From NCBI GenBank assembly GCA_022457155.1, contig JAJGOT010000454.1, positions 124,001 through 188,000 of the forward strand: a stretch of 64,000 bases of DNA, in the 5' to 3' direction. This document shows positions 34,301-42,738 of the stretch, piece by piece. Every line of letters starts with the position of its first letter. Positions within the stretch are counted from its first letter, which is position 1. A model generated the notes under the pieces. That model made no database searches, was not told the DNA's origin, and saw nothing but the letters and a program-made list of their open reading frames with translations. Both the position numbers and the translations under genes were made by a program. The DNA comes from Cladopsammia gracilis (taxonomy: Eukaryota > Cnidaria > Anthozoa > Scleractinia > Dendrophylliidae).

Positions 34301-37300
34301 AAACATATAGTTTCATTTGATTTTCTATTTAATATTTCCATTTAATGGAAAAATTAAACGCACCATCATATTAAATAAAGATATAATTTTAATTTGATTT
34401 TCCATTTTTTATATTTCCACTTAATTTTTCATATTTTGAATCCAATAGATGGGAAGTATAGTGATGTACTACATTCTCCAGGGCAATTGCCCTAGAGTGT
34501 AGTACATTACTACTGATGTGAGTGATTTACCAGCAAATAAACGCACGTGCTGCCTGTAGAATAGGGCGATCTTTGTTTACACTTTTTGCCTCATTAGCAC
34601 ATGTACATCATTTTCTAATCGAGCTGCAACAAAATCAACTCTAACCCTTTTCGAAATGAGCCCTCTCGATGAGCGTTGTTACTCTTAGAGTAAACGTCGC
34701 CAACAAATATGTTTAAATGAAATAGATTAAACAAATATACCCTTTTAACATTTCTAAAAGACAAACAACGGTAGCAGCAGCAGCAAAAAACAAACAAACA
34801 AATAAACAAAAAAATAATCATAAATCTACAATTTATGTCGAAATGGCGATTCAAATAAATCGAAATAACCTTTCAAAGGAAATATAATACCAGTTAAAAT
34901 TTATTTACTCTGAGAAGTTCATAAAATGGTCGTTGCGGAGAAAGAAATAATTAACTCAGGAAAAGTATTGCACGCTCCAATCAACCAATAAGTTTCCAGA
35001 ATTTCTACATTGATTAATGTACATAAATTAACAATGTTTGATACTGATAATTGATCAGTATGCTAATATAATTATTTGCAGTCTATGTGGCAGTGTGAAC
35101 AAGTTGTTCCCAGCGATGATGGAGGAAGCATCTCGTTTGCAGTTGTGAAGGATCTCCTAGAAAAAAAGAGATATCATGTTAACGCCAAAGTATTTGTCCT
35201 TGCTGCTGGTGCTGTTCTTACACCGCAAATCCTGTTTAATTCAGAAATCCAGTCTGACGTCCTTGGGCACTACCTCTGTGAGCAACCAATGGCATTCTGT
35301 CAGATTGTTCTGCTGCAAAAACTTGTGGATAGTATTGAGCAAAATCCAGAATGGAAAAAGAAAGCAGATTTCTACAAAGCAAAGAACTCAGAAGATCCTA
35401 TCCCTATTCCACTGGATGATCCTACGCCACAGGTATAAGAATTAAAATATTAAAATATTCATAATAAAAAATGTAAATTCCCCGTTGATGACGGGCCTGT
35501 CCACCAACTCGCTGGACAAATCAGTTTCGAGCAATTAAATTATCCCTAGTTTCATGGACAAACAATATGTTATTAGTTATCACCCTAACAGATGGCGGTA
35601 TTGCAGGAGATAAGTGGAAGTTTCGCTGACACAAGAGTTTTGTTTACCATTAGGACAACTGCTAGTTTTTGGCTTTACTCACCTGGATACTGAAATGCCA
35701 TCATCAACGGGGCATGATTACCGCTAGAACCTCGACACCTGACACAATTTATCTGAATGAATGTACCTGTATTAAAATAATGAATGGAATAACTGCCATT
35801 ATCCGTTATGGTTCATTCACGGTAGTAACCATAATCTAGTTTGTCACACAGTCAAGCGACACATTAATACAGTACAGTAGTCTAGTTTGAGTATAGCTGG
35901 TTTTTATTTGTAGTTTTCAAGCAAAAGTGAAGGCAGCGGTTTACGTAGCTGTACAGTAATCTATTTCTTAGCTGATGGTTCAAAACAATTTTAATAACAT
36001 AAAAATCCACATTTTGTCAATTATAGCCCTTTCATAACTTTCTTTGAATCTGTAGGCAATCGCTGTAACTATTATGCTTGTGACAACCAGACATGACAGA
36101 CACACACCAACACACATATTCACATGACTGTTGTCACCCTCGTTGTGCACGTCTGGCTCCGAGGGTTAATTAGATTGTCTTTGTTCTGTAGACTCACACA
36201 GTAGATTGAGCTGTGCATGCATATTCAATCACATTCTATATTGTGTGTACAGTGTTGGATCCCAGTCTCAAAAACACGTCCATGGCACTGTCAAGTTCAC
36301 CGAGATGCTTTCTCATATGGAGAAGTTGCCCCAAATATTGATACTCGACTCATTGTTGACTTGCGTTGGTTTGGAAAGGTCAATCCTCGTTATGAAAATT
36401 GTGTTGAGTTCTCACGCGAGAACAGAGACACATTCGGAATGCCTCAGCCAACATTCCACTTCAAAATGACGAAAGAGGAAGGGGAAGAAGCTCACAAGAT
36501 GATGGGTGATATGTGCAGGGCAGCCACTGCCCTTGGTGGATACCTCCCTGGCTCAGAACCTTCATTTCAAAAGCCTGGCTTAGCCCTCCACATAACAGTA
36601 AGTACAAGATCCTAAGAATATATACGTCGTGGAAATACCAATGATCAAACTCAAGTTTCACTTTTATTTCAAAGTGGTATACAAAGTCTACGATGAAACT
36701 AGTAAACAAAACTATGCAACAGTTGGAATTATTGAGCAAAAGCAGTATCATGTAAGCATAATACTGCTTTTAGTATGTGGTATGTATCACTCATCATCTG
36801 ATGAAAATTTCCTATCTTATAATATCGTGTGGCAGTGGCCACCCCTATCTACACCAGTGTCTTCTAAATGTTCATCTTCTTTTCTTGGTTAAGTATATTT
36901 AACAGTTCATTATGCTGTGGGTGGAAGCAACCCGCTATAAAATTATAACTCTTGTACCAATTACATTCTTGCTGACACTATTTTGTGAAAAATAGTTGGA
37001 GGACACTGAGAAATAAACTATATTTGTGCTTCACAGATCACATTATTATGTCACAAAGCACCTCAGTATCAGTTCATCAACAAAAGGAGGGCCAATTTCT
37101 AGTTTAGCAATTCTTTCAATTTAAGAACTACTGTAATAGTTCAAACCACGGTCACATACACAGGAAAAAATACCTGATTCCCATTTTGGGATTTTTTAGG
37201 GTATTTACAGAACACTAACAAAATTCCCAAATTTGGCAAAGTGAGACAAGTCCCAACCTGGGAATTCCCAACCACGTTCCCTGGTTGGGACTTGTCTCAC

Positions 37301-37763
37301 TCTTCCAAATTTGGGATTTATATGGGTATTTTTTAAATACCCTAAAATATCCAAAAATGGGAACCTGGTATTTTTTCCTGTGACATATCTAATGGTATAA
37401 TGTCCAATTATTGGGCACAATTAAATTTCCTCATAATTGTTTCTACTTGATAGATGCATATTATTATAATTATACGGAACAGATGTGGCTATATGATAAC
37501 TAAACAGCTTTCAAAAAAAACATTTTTTGTTATTATTATAATTATAGGGTACATGTCGTATGGGTACTGACGATGATGGAACAAGTGTTGTGGATACAGA
37601 CTCCAAAGTCTGGGGTTACAACAACCTCTTCATAGGGTCATGTGGAGTAATTCCCACTGGGACCGCCTGTAATCCAACCAACACTGCTATGGCTCTCGCC
37701 ATCAGGTCTTGTGAGAAAATCCTGAAGACATTTGGACCACAGTCTCCACATTCACGACATTGA
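22348..37763 (+). CDS. Pyranose 2-oxidase-like GMC flavoenzyme, complete, five exons
   Basis: Exons are 22348-22661, 22830-23271, 35082-35432, 36253-36597 and 37548-37763. All introns are GT-AG with consistent phases, giving 555 residues. The N-terminus has the FAD Rossmann motif [26 protein letters not shown] around residue 131 keeps the His (about 136) that carries covalent FAD in fungal pyranose 2-oxidase. [18 protein letters not shown] and the [15 protein letters not shown] block follow. The C-terminal half keeps the catalytic pair as LHITGTCRMG (His about 482) and [19 protein letters not shown] (Asn about 526). Fungal enzymes oxidise aldopyranoses at C2 with O2, making H2O2; the animal substrate is unknown. 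No signal peptide is seen, so it is probably intracellular. Length is slightly below the fungal 600 or so. Intron 2 is 11.8 kb because of a Polinton insertion; intron 4 holds a foldback element. The family is rare in animals, so descent versus transfer is open. Confidence 0.92.
23302..23786. repeat. Polinton left terminal inverted repeat
   Basis: Matches the reverse complement of 34021-34514. Internally it holds a duplicated block (GAAGTGCGTTTAAAT and ACAGGAAAGAATCACC at about 23485-23530 and 23705-23755). The outermost 50 bp can itself pair as a hairpin (GTACTACACTCTAGG against AGAATGTAGTAC). Confidence 0.88.
24788..24861 (+). other. Possible captured first exon (signal peptide)
   Basis: ATG followed by 24 further codons, starting [13 protein letters not shown] and continuing with a Leu/Phe/Ala-rich stretch. 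It ends at AAG followed by GTAAGTGAAG, a good splice donor. It reads like a signal-peptide exon with a donor but has no matching downstream exon here. Could be chance. Confidence 0.35.
25033..25306 (+). pseudogene. C-terminal scrap of Pif1-like (Helitron-type) helicase
   Basis: After a splice-acceptor-like TTTTCTTAG the frame reads GVSYVALSR (SF1B helicase motif VI context), then [17 protein letters not shown] and [10 protein letters not shown], and stops at 25306. This is the usual C-terminus of transposon Pif1/Helitron helicases. Upstream motifs are missing. Confidence 0.65.
25403..25803. mobile_element. Foldback element with GCGTAT-rich ends
   Basis: Terminal inverted repeat GGCCCTGTCACACTATTGCG / CGCAATAGTGTGACAGGGCC. 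The interior is crowded with AGCGTATGC, GCGTATACG and similar units on both strands. No coding. Nested in the Polinton. Confidence 0.88.
26575..27250 (+). pseudogene. Polinton capsid-like gene fragment
   Basis: ATG at 26575 opens a frame with [19 protein letters not shown], a stop at about 26680, then [32 protein letters not shown] and [17 protein letters not shown]. It is interrupted by the MITE at 26939-27130, resumes with [15 protein letters not shown], and is lost in the SINE cluster at about 27250. It resembles a structural-protein gene conserved in cnidarian Polintons (recalled); which capsid subunit is uncertain. Confidence 0.55.
26939..27130. mobile_element. MITE, AATAGGCCATTTGCAC type, copy 1
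   Basis: 192 bp with inverted ends CAATAGGCCATTTGCACGAT / ATCGTGCAAATGGCCTATTG. A near-identical copy lies at 40079-40267. Inserted in the Polinton capsid-like gene. Confidence 0.92.
27247..28318 (-). mobile_element. Cluster of tRNA-derived SINE pieces in both orientations
   Basis: A tRNA-like head on the - strand is split by a foldback element. TAGCTCAGTTGGT (box A) lies at about 28095-28106 and GGTTCGATTCCCGTTG (box B) at about 27368-27383; without the insertion they join as one tRNA-like promoter. The SINE tail ends in GATGCTACTGAAGGACGA at 27257. A second truncated tail starts at 28172 behind a repeated AAACATTGATT. An opposite-orientation copy of the 3' part covers 28222-28318. Confidence 0.8.
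27404..28091. mobile_element. Foldback element inserted in the SINE tRNA head
   Basis: Arms start CTCAGGCATGTTAAGGCA and end TGCCTTAACATGCCTGAG. Inner arm matches include TAATTTGCATAAAATCTG, GTCACGTGACC and the ATGGGGAACACAAAA block. The flanks GCTCTAC and ACCAACTGAGC rejoin to GCTCTACCAACTGAGC, with a duplicated AC. Confidence 0.88.
28319..28899 (+). pseudogene. Polinton small structural protein gene, frameshifted
   Basis: The first part reads [36 protein letters not shown] and [16 protein letters not shown]. After a frameshift near 28600 it continues [20 protein letters not shown], then [18 protein letters not shown] and a C-terminal hydrophobic run ending at 28899. This Gly-rich, Ala/Leu-tailed protein is a regular companion of cnidarian Polinton capsid genes, perhaps a minor membrane-active virion protein (inference). 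The original start lies in or beyond the SINE cluster. Confidence 0.55.
28990..29410 (+). pseudogene. Polinton adenain-like protease, N-terminal part only
   Basis: A Lys/Pro tract expanded by a C-run and A-run (29056-29093) is followed by [32 protein letters not shown] and [16 protein letters not shown]. This is the start of the adenovirus-type cysteine protease found in Polintons. The His-Asp-Cys catalytic core that should follow (SHWV block) is gone, and the sequence runs straight into the integrase frame, so an internal deletion removed most of the enzyme. Confidence 0.65.
29411..30504 (+). pseudogene. Polinton integrase (DDE) with chromodomain, broken
   Basis: The rve core reads from about 29420: [20 protein letters not shown] (first catalytic Asp), [16 protein letters not shown] and [12 protein letters not shown] (second Asp). 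A foreign stretch of about 230 bp (29650-29880) interrupts it. It resumes with [37 protein letters not shown] and a chromodomain-like end ([14 protein letters not shown], stop, [15 protein letters not shown]). The stop in the chromodomain replaces the usual Trp. Would have inserted element DNA into the genome; dead here. Confidence 0.75.
30505..30940 (+). pseudogene. Unassigned Polinton open-frame remnants
   Basis: Frames with [31 protein letters not shown] and [10 protein letters not shown] read like a degraded coding region with the Polinton's codon use. Function not recognised. Confidence 0.35.
30948..31665. mobile_element. TTAA-flanked inverted-repeat element, copy 2
   Basis: 718 bp, inverted relative to 8796-9518, flanked by TTAA (30944-30947 and 31666-31669). 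Ends GGTTACAGTGTACC / GGTACACTGTAACC. Nested in the Polinton. Confidence 0.88.
31670..32089. other. A+T-rich Polinton sequence, nothing recognised
   Basis: Simple TATA-rich stretches around 31770-31860. No coding family seen. Confidence 0.4.
32090..34015 (+). pseudogene. Polinton protein-primed DNA polymerase B, internally deleted
   Basis: N-terminal pieces: [17 protein letters not shown] (32105-32155), then a Cys-rich block ([38 protein letters not shown], 32720-32900). Next is [11 protein letters not shown] with [20 protein letters not shown] (32958-33085). The C-terminal palm has motif B as [13 protein letters not shown] (about 33300-33340) followed by a stop, and motif C as YFDTDSIIF (about 33586-33612). 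The exonuclease domain and motif A region, expected between the Cys-rich block and LIFTLCK, are missing, so several hundred codons are deleted. Further stops near 33120, 33340 and 33902 confirm decay. Confidence 0.8.
34021..34514. repeat. Polinton right terminal inverted repeat
   Basis: Reverse complement of the left end. Shows GAATGTAACGCTATGGTGATT twice (about 34044 and 34256), mirroring the internal duplication of the left repeat. Confidence 0.88.
35433..36252. other. Oxidase intron 3, no element recognised
   Basis: Ordinary intron sequence, donor GTATAAG, acceptor TGTGTACAG. Confidence 0.5.
37159..37382. mobile_element. Foldback element in oxidase intron 4
   Basis: 224 bp with ends CACAGGAAAAAATACC / GGTATTTTTTCCTGTG, flanked by a perfect 5-bp duplication ACATA (37154-37158 and 37383-37387). 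Inner arms pair around GGGAATTCCC-type sequence. Confidence 0.9.
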
Positions 37764-38489
37764 GGACATTAAACTGGATTTAAGTAAACTGTAACGTCAC
37801 AGTGATGATTTTGTTTTAATTGATTGTAGGAAGGCTTTAAAATATACATAGTAACAATAGTTACATCATAAAAATATTATACTTTCACTGATCACAACAG
37901 TGATTTATTGCACTAGTACATTGTTGTGAAAATGTTTTTTGCATGCATGATAGGAGTAGTGGTAGTAGACATAATAGAGTATTATCTATAATCAACGATG
38001 GTGTTTGATCTGGTATATGTTGAGGTAGTTCATATTAATGAATTATTATATAAAGAGTAGAAATGGACACTACCACGGAAAGTAATGAAACAATGAATAA
38101 ATTGTATGTTTAATGTCGGGCTCATGCCTTACTTTGTTTACACAAATTTTAAGAGTCACTCAATGTCCACATTCAACTTGCATTGTATAGCAGACACAGA
38201 ATATTGAAGCTTTTCATGAGATGCACCCACCCATATATATTCAACTAGAAACAAATTCTTAGAAATAAAAGAAAGTATTATAAAAGGGAACTGCGACCAA
38301 AGTTATGAGACGAAATAGGACTGGAAGAAAAACATATGAGAGTCCGGCCCATGCCTACTTAGTTTGCAGGGTTCAGTTTTATAGCTGGTTCAAGTGTATA
38401 CATACTGTTGAGATCAACGACCATAATGAGATAAGGAGATAAGGAGATAATATTCGTCATTTTGGTAGGCAACAATCTCTTTTTTTTTT
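37764..38489. other. 3' flank of the oxidase gene
   Basis: An AATAAA at about 38097 is a possible polyadenylation signal. No other gene seen. Confidence 0.4.
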
Positions 38490-38880
38490 TACCGTAATCT
38501 CTCTAATAAGCCCTCCCCCCTCTTTTAAGCCCCCCTCTCCATTAAGCCCTCCCTTTTCAACAGTCAAACTTTATTAAGCCCCCCCCCCCAATTGCCCATT
38601 TGATTTGTTACGGTGAACAATTAACAATCACTAACATTATTCTTTGAAAACAACCTTATTTAATTATTATCTACAAATTGCACATAGGTTCAGTAGAAGA
38701 TAACCGACTGATAAAGAGAGTTTGTAAAACCATAGATTATTGGAAATAATGAATGAAATACATTGAATTTCCAAGGGTTGCTGCTCCAGTTTTAAATAAT
38801 TCCCCCCCCCCCCCAAAAAAAAAAAGGCTGGAAAAAATAAGCCCCCCCCCCCCGGGGGGCTTATTAGAGAGATTACGGTA
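38490..38880. mobile_element. Inverted-repeat element with TA ends
   Basis: Ends TACCGTAATCTCTCTAATAA / TTATTAGAGAGATTACGGTA. The subterminal parts repeat TTAAGCCCCCC / AAGCCCTCCC and include long C and G runs. A TA duplication fits Tc1/mariner-type non-autonomous elements; the family is inferred. Confidence 0.82.
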
Positions 38881-39084
38881 GTATAATTCAAGGGACTTTA
38901 ACAGACTTAACAGTATGTCTAGTCACACTTACGAGCCTATCTTATTTCATTGCTTTTGGTGACAATGCCCATTCCTATACATGTACATTTTTTTATATTT
39001 GTAAGAATTTTTTTCTACTTTTGTGTGGTGCACTTGTTTATTACCGCAAGTGTTATGGTTTTCTGAGCTGACGTATTAAAATAC

Positions 39085-39880
39085 CTTAAAGTTGGGTCGT
39101 TACTTTCGGATTTAGCAGCCTTTTCCTATCGCTACTTTCGGGTAGCTAAAACGTGTACCGTACATGGTAGTACAGGCATAGCAGGAAACCTCTAGCCGTT
39201 TAAAGGACACTGTGTCCGTTCTTCTGTCAAGTGTGGCACAGGCCTCCCAATTTCGGGAAGCAGGGCTACCGAGATTAATATTGATGGATTGGCTGACTAT
39301 AGCATTGGCGAGTCTGCCGGTGTAGAGGAAATTACCTTTCATTACGATTCGGATGCTGAAATGTCTGATTGAGTACCGTAATTCAGGATCAAGTGGCACA
39401 ACTTGTGCGTAAAATGAACTGTCAGTGTTTTACGGTTACAGTTAACTTTGTCAATAGGTTCTGTTTTTAAGATGTGAGCAAATGCATATGAAAAGAACTG
39501 GTTTAATATATCGTATGGTAGTTTTGTTACTAGAGAAAAAGGTTTGATTATCCCTATTACGTATGTAACGGGTATTCAGAGACGAAAGGAATACTTTTTG
39601 GAAACAAATGTTATGTACCTTAACGAGTCATATGTATTGTCCTTTGAATAGGAATGTCAAAGATCATTATAATCATTAAAAAATAAACTCGGATCAGTTT
39701 GGTATATAGCTTGTTATATCTATCACTTCCGTTATTTCTTGTTAAAAAGGGAAATTACTTTTGAGGTCGCTACTTTCGGAGGGTCGTTATTTTCGGGGGT
39801 TCGCTACTTTCGGGATCTGCTAACACCTGTGAACTTTTATCGCTACTTTCGGGGGGTCGTTACTTTCGGAACGTTACGGT
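39085..39880. repeat. Region bounded by TCGCTACTTTCGG repeats
   Basis: Direct units of TCGYTACTTTCGG or TCGTTATTTTCGG occur at about 39099 and 39130 and again four to five times at 39765-39870, all in one orientation. The interior is unassigned. Resembles subterminal repeats of a non-autonomous transposon, but no inverted termini were found. Confidence 0.7.
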
Positions 39881-40078
39881 AGTGTTGAAACTTTACTTTC
39901 TTTTATATATGCTATGTCAGTATTAAAAATTTATGAGCATAAGCTTAAAGGCGAACCTGCGGTATAAAAGGACAAAGCCCCACGCCGAATCTAATGCAAA
40001 TGAGCAAGAACAATAGATTTTGCTCGTCTGCATGACTTGGACAGTCCAGCCGCCTTTAATATCGCGGGTTTGGCTTTA

Positions 40079-40267
40079 ATAGGTCATTTGCACGATGGCG
40101 TCATTTGACTACAACTACCAGAATTCATTTCGTTTTTCCTTTCTTATTTAAATTTTGCAATCCCAGTGCGGTTTAAATAACAATAGCCCTAATTTGCACT
40201 ACAAAACAAAAAACTGAAGCATTCTGGTAGTTGTAGTCATATGACGTCATCGTGCAAATGGCCTATT
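40079..40267. mobile_element. MITE, AATAGGCCATTTGCAC type, copy 2
   Basis: Near-identical to 26939-27130, with ends AATAGGTCATTTGCACGATG / CATCGTGCAAATGGCCTATT. Confidence 0.92.
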
Positions 40268-40601
40268 GAATTGAATCCTTTGCCTAATGTTTCAAGTAAA
40301 TTGGTTACATTTTATGAAGGAGGAGGTAGGGGGAGGGCGGGGGGGGGGGGGGGGGGGGGCACAAAAATAAAGGAGGGGAACGCCTGCCATAAGAACCGGG
40401 CTATTCGTATTACGCCCACCAATTTTCAGGTAATCGGATTATGTCAACTGTCAAAACGTTGACGAATCAGAAACTAGCGCGCGCTTTTACGCATGGCTGA
40501 ATTCACGCAGGAATTTACCAACCGCCTCGATCGTTAGAATTTTATCGAAGTGAGAAAAATAATTTTGGGAATGAAGACAGAAAACGACGTTGGCTTTGCA
40601 G

Positions 40602-42573
40602 CGACGTTCATAAAATCGATGGGATAAAGAGTTTAAGGCCAGAAGTGAATTTGAACTGGAAGGAAATTCAAGGTAGAAATTTTTACGGAGCTAACGTACT
40701 TTCCTGCAGGCTGAGTACTAGTAGAAATATACAAGGATACAGTATGATTCCCGGATGTTCACCAGCGGAGCTATTGGATGTTGGTCACGTGATAGTGAAA
40801 AGTTTGAAGTCAATTGAGGGTAAGAATGTCCTTGCACTGATTGAGTGCAACCTGGAGATGATAAGAACGTTATAATGACCTATAAATTGTACACAGAGCC
40901 ACACGTTCAGTCATCAAGCACTTTAGATTATGTCTTGCATTACAACGTCTTGTGATTGGCTAAATGATTTGCTCGTATGTCTTTTTCCACGCTTTGCGCT
41001 GGCTACATATATTTGCATGAGAATTTAGTTTTATCGACTGAGTCGATAAGATAAATTGACCACCGTAAAAAGATTCGAGCGAAGGGCTGCGAATGACTGC
41101 TATGACAAGCTCATAATCATATAAGGAGCGGCTTTCAATTGAGTGTCGAAGGTAATTTGGTTTTGCATTGCTACGCTTTACGTGATCAGTAGGCTATAAA
41201 AAATCGCGCCACTTTCTTAACCAATTAGAAGTAAAACCAAAATCAATCGTGATTTACTCGCACGCGTTTTTCTGCGCTTGGCGCCAGCTATATATATCCG
41301 CTACGAGTTTTCATTGGTTCATTGATTGTCCGTATCACTTTGACATGATACACATTCATATATCTGGCACATTTGGAACCAGCTGAAAACGTTTTGATAT
41401 CGTAAAGCGGTCATTTGAACTCAATTTCATTTCCTTGACAGCTAAGTTCGAACGCTGCTATCTCACTTTACCATGGCAATACAGCAGACTTGCTTTGAAT
41501 GGATATGGTTTCAACCCAGACTCCTTCCCGCCACAGCTGTCACGTGACTGGCCTAAAGGGCGGTTTGTTTGGTTCACTCAGAACAGGCAATGTCGTATTT
41601 TTGTTAATTTTTTGGATCATATAAAACTTTACGTAACTCAGTCAGGATGCGATATACAACAGGCTTTTAGACAATATAGTGAGCTGCTGACAAGCATAGA
41701 AGATACTTTAAAAACTGGAGGAAAGAAGTTTATGCGGAGCTCGAAATATGGATTTTTGACGAGTTTACCGCAAAATATTGCCACCGGACTTGAAGTAAAG
41801 GTTCGACTACCAAAGTTGATCAAGGTAAGAACTTCTAAAATGTGAATAAACATTTCATTTCTCCTTACCAGGTCAATACATACAAATTGAACAGATTATG
41901 AGAACATGTGACATGCTTACCAAAAATAAAACATCGAGCACTACTCCGTTAACTTTATGAAAAACAAAGTGGGTCTCAAAAGAGCATGACAACCGTCTAC
42001 TGATTCCGGAACAGTCCAAAAAGGATACACCCATTGTCTTGAATTCAAACTAGTTTCTCAGAAATAGTAGATATATACTAACACGAGTCGCCTGAGAGTC
42101 AGTTAAGCAGCCTTTTCTGGTTCTCTCTTTCAACTTCCGCAACAGAATCAGTCTAAAACGAAATGCAAATCAGTTCTAGGTCTGGTAAATGTTTTATAGT
42201 GTGGAAAGTTTAGGTTCGCCGCTGTTCACTATGCAATGTTAAGAAACCCATTGATACCTTGAAAGGCGATAACAAAAAATCCGTATACTCAGGTTTCTTT
42301 TCTCATGTTCTCTGCAAGGATCCGAGATTTGAACGCATTGTAGATGTGCTGCCTATGAAACTAGAACACGGAGGTGAGAGAATTAAATTAAATAAAGACT
42401 GCAATATGACTTACACGCCCCAAAAATAGCAACATAGAAACGATTTCGCGTTAAGTATATATTTACAAAAGCTATTTTAAAAAATAGCCACAATGTATGA
42501 GTCGCTGAGAAATGATGTGATAAGCCTCAGCAACAAACACAAATTGCAGTTTACAGAGGTCAGCTATTCTTGA
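40602..42573 (+). CDS. Creatine-kinase-like pseudoenzyme, copy A, N-terminus missing
   Basis: Exons are 40602-40819, 41442-41824, 42214-42373 and 42488-42573. Phases agree and the last exon ends in a stop after FTEVSYS. It matches copy B (54911-58430) but starts only at DVHKIDG: the first roughly 135 residues of copy B are absent, replaced by unrelated sequence behind a good acceptor (GGCTTTGCAG). Family landmarks of mitochondrial creatine kinase: LSRDWPKGRFVWFT (cf. ARDWPDARGIW), LDHIKLYV at the NEEDH site, and YGFLTSLPQNIATGLEV at the CPSNLGTGL loop. The catalytic Glu pair and reactive Cys are both lost. Relative to copy B, about 515 bp before the last exon are deleted and a different acceptor (AAAATAG) would be used. 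May be a gene with an undetected first exon or a pseudogene. Confidence 0.65.
41125..41345. repeat. CCAATCAGAAGTAAAACC repeat family (copy 3)
   Basis: Lies in intron 1 of the creatine-kinase-like copy A. Contains GCTACGCTTTACGTGAT, CGCGCCACTTTCTTAACCA and CTCGCACGCGTTTTTC. Copy B has the matching repeat in the same intron, so it predates the duplication. Confidence 0.75.
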
Positions 42574-42738
42574 GACACAAACAAGAGAAATGATACCTTA
42601 GAGCGTTGAAAGTCAGTGCATATTTATAAACCTGAAAACTGACAAAAGGAAACAGTTATTAGCGAGAAAAAGGCAGCATAGATTACACTGTTTGATCACT
42701 CTGTGTAGCATCGATGATCTGTTTTTACTATGATTTTT

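Larger units (their letters stand above)
23302..34514 (+). mobile_element. Decayed Polinton/Maverick in intron 2 of the oxidase gene
   Basis: An 11.2 kb element bounded by inverted repeats of about 490 bp. It starts AGTAGTAATGTACTAC, ends GTAGTACATTACTACT, and is flanked by TATGTA and GATGTG, a diverged 6-bp duplication of Polinton size. All recognisable genes run on + in the expected order: minor-capsid/penton-like, capsid-like, small Gly-rich structural protein, adenain-type protease scrap, retroviral-type integrase with chromodomain, protein-primed family B DNA polymerase. Every gene is broken by stops, deletions or nested insertions, so it cannot move or form particles on its own. It shares the host gene's strand. 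Polintons are eukaryotic giant transposons related to virophages and adenoviruses (family knowledge). Confidence 0.9.

Noticed and set aside
40341..40361. G-runs (also 19793-19812 and 50347-50365) as regulatory G-quadruplexes
   Set aside because: Pure homopolymer runs inside or beside repeats; likely slippage products with uncertain length.
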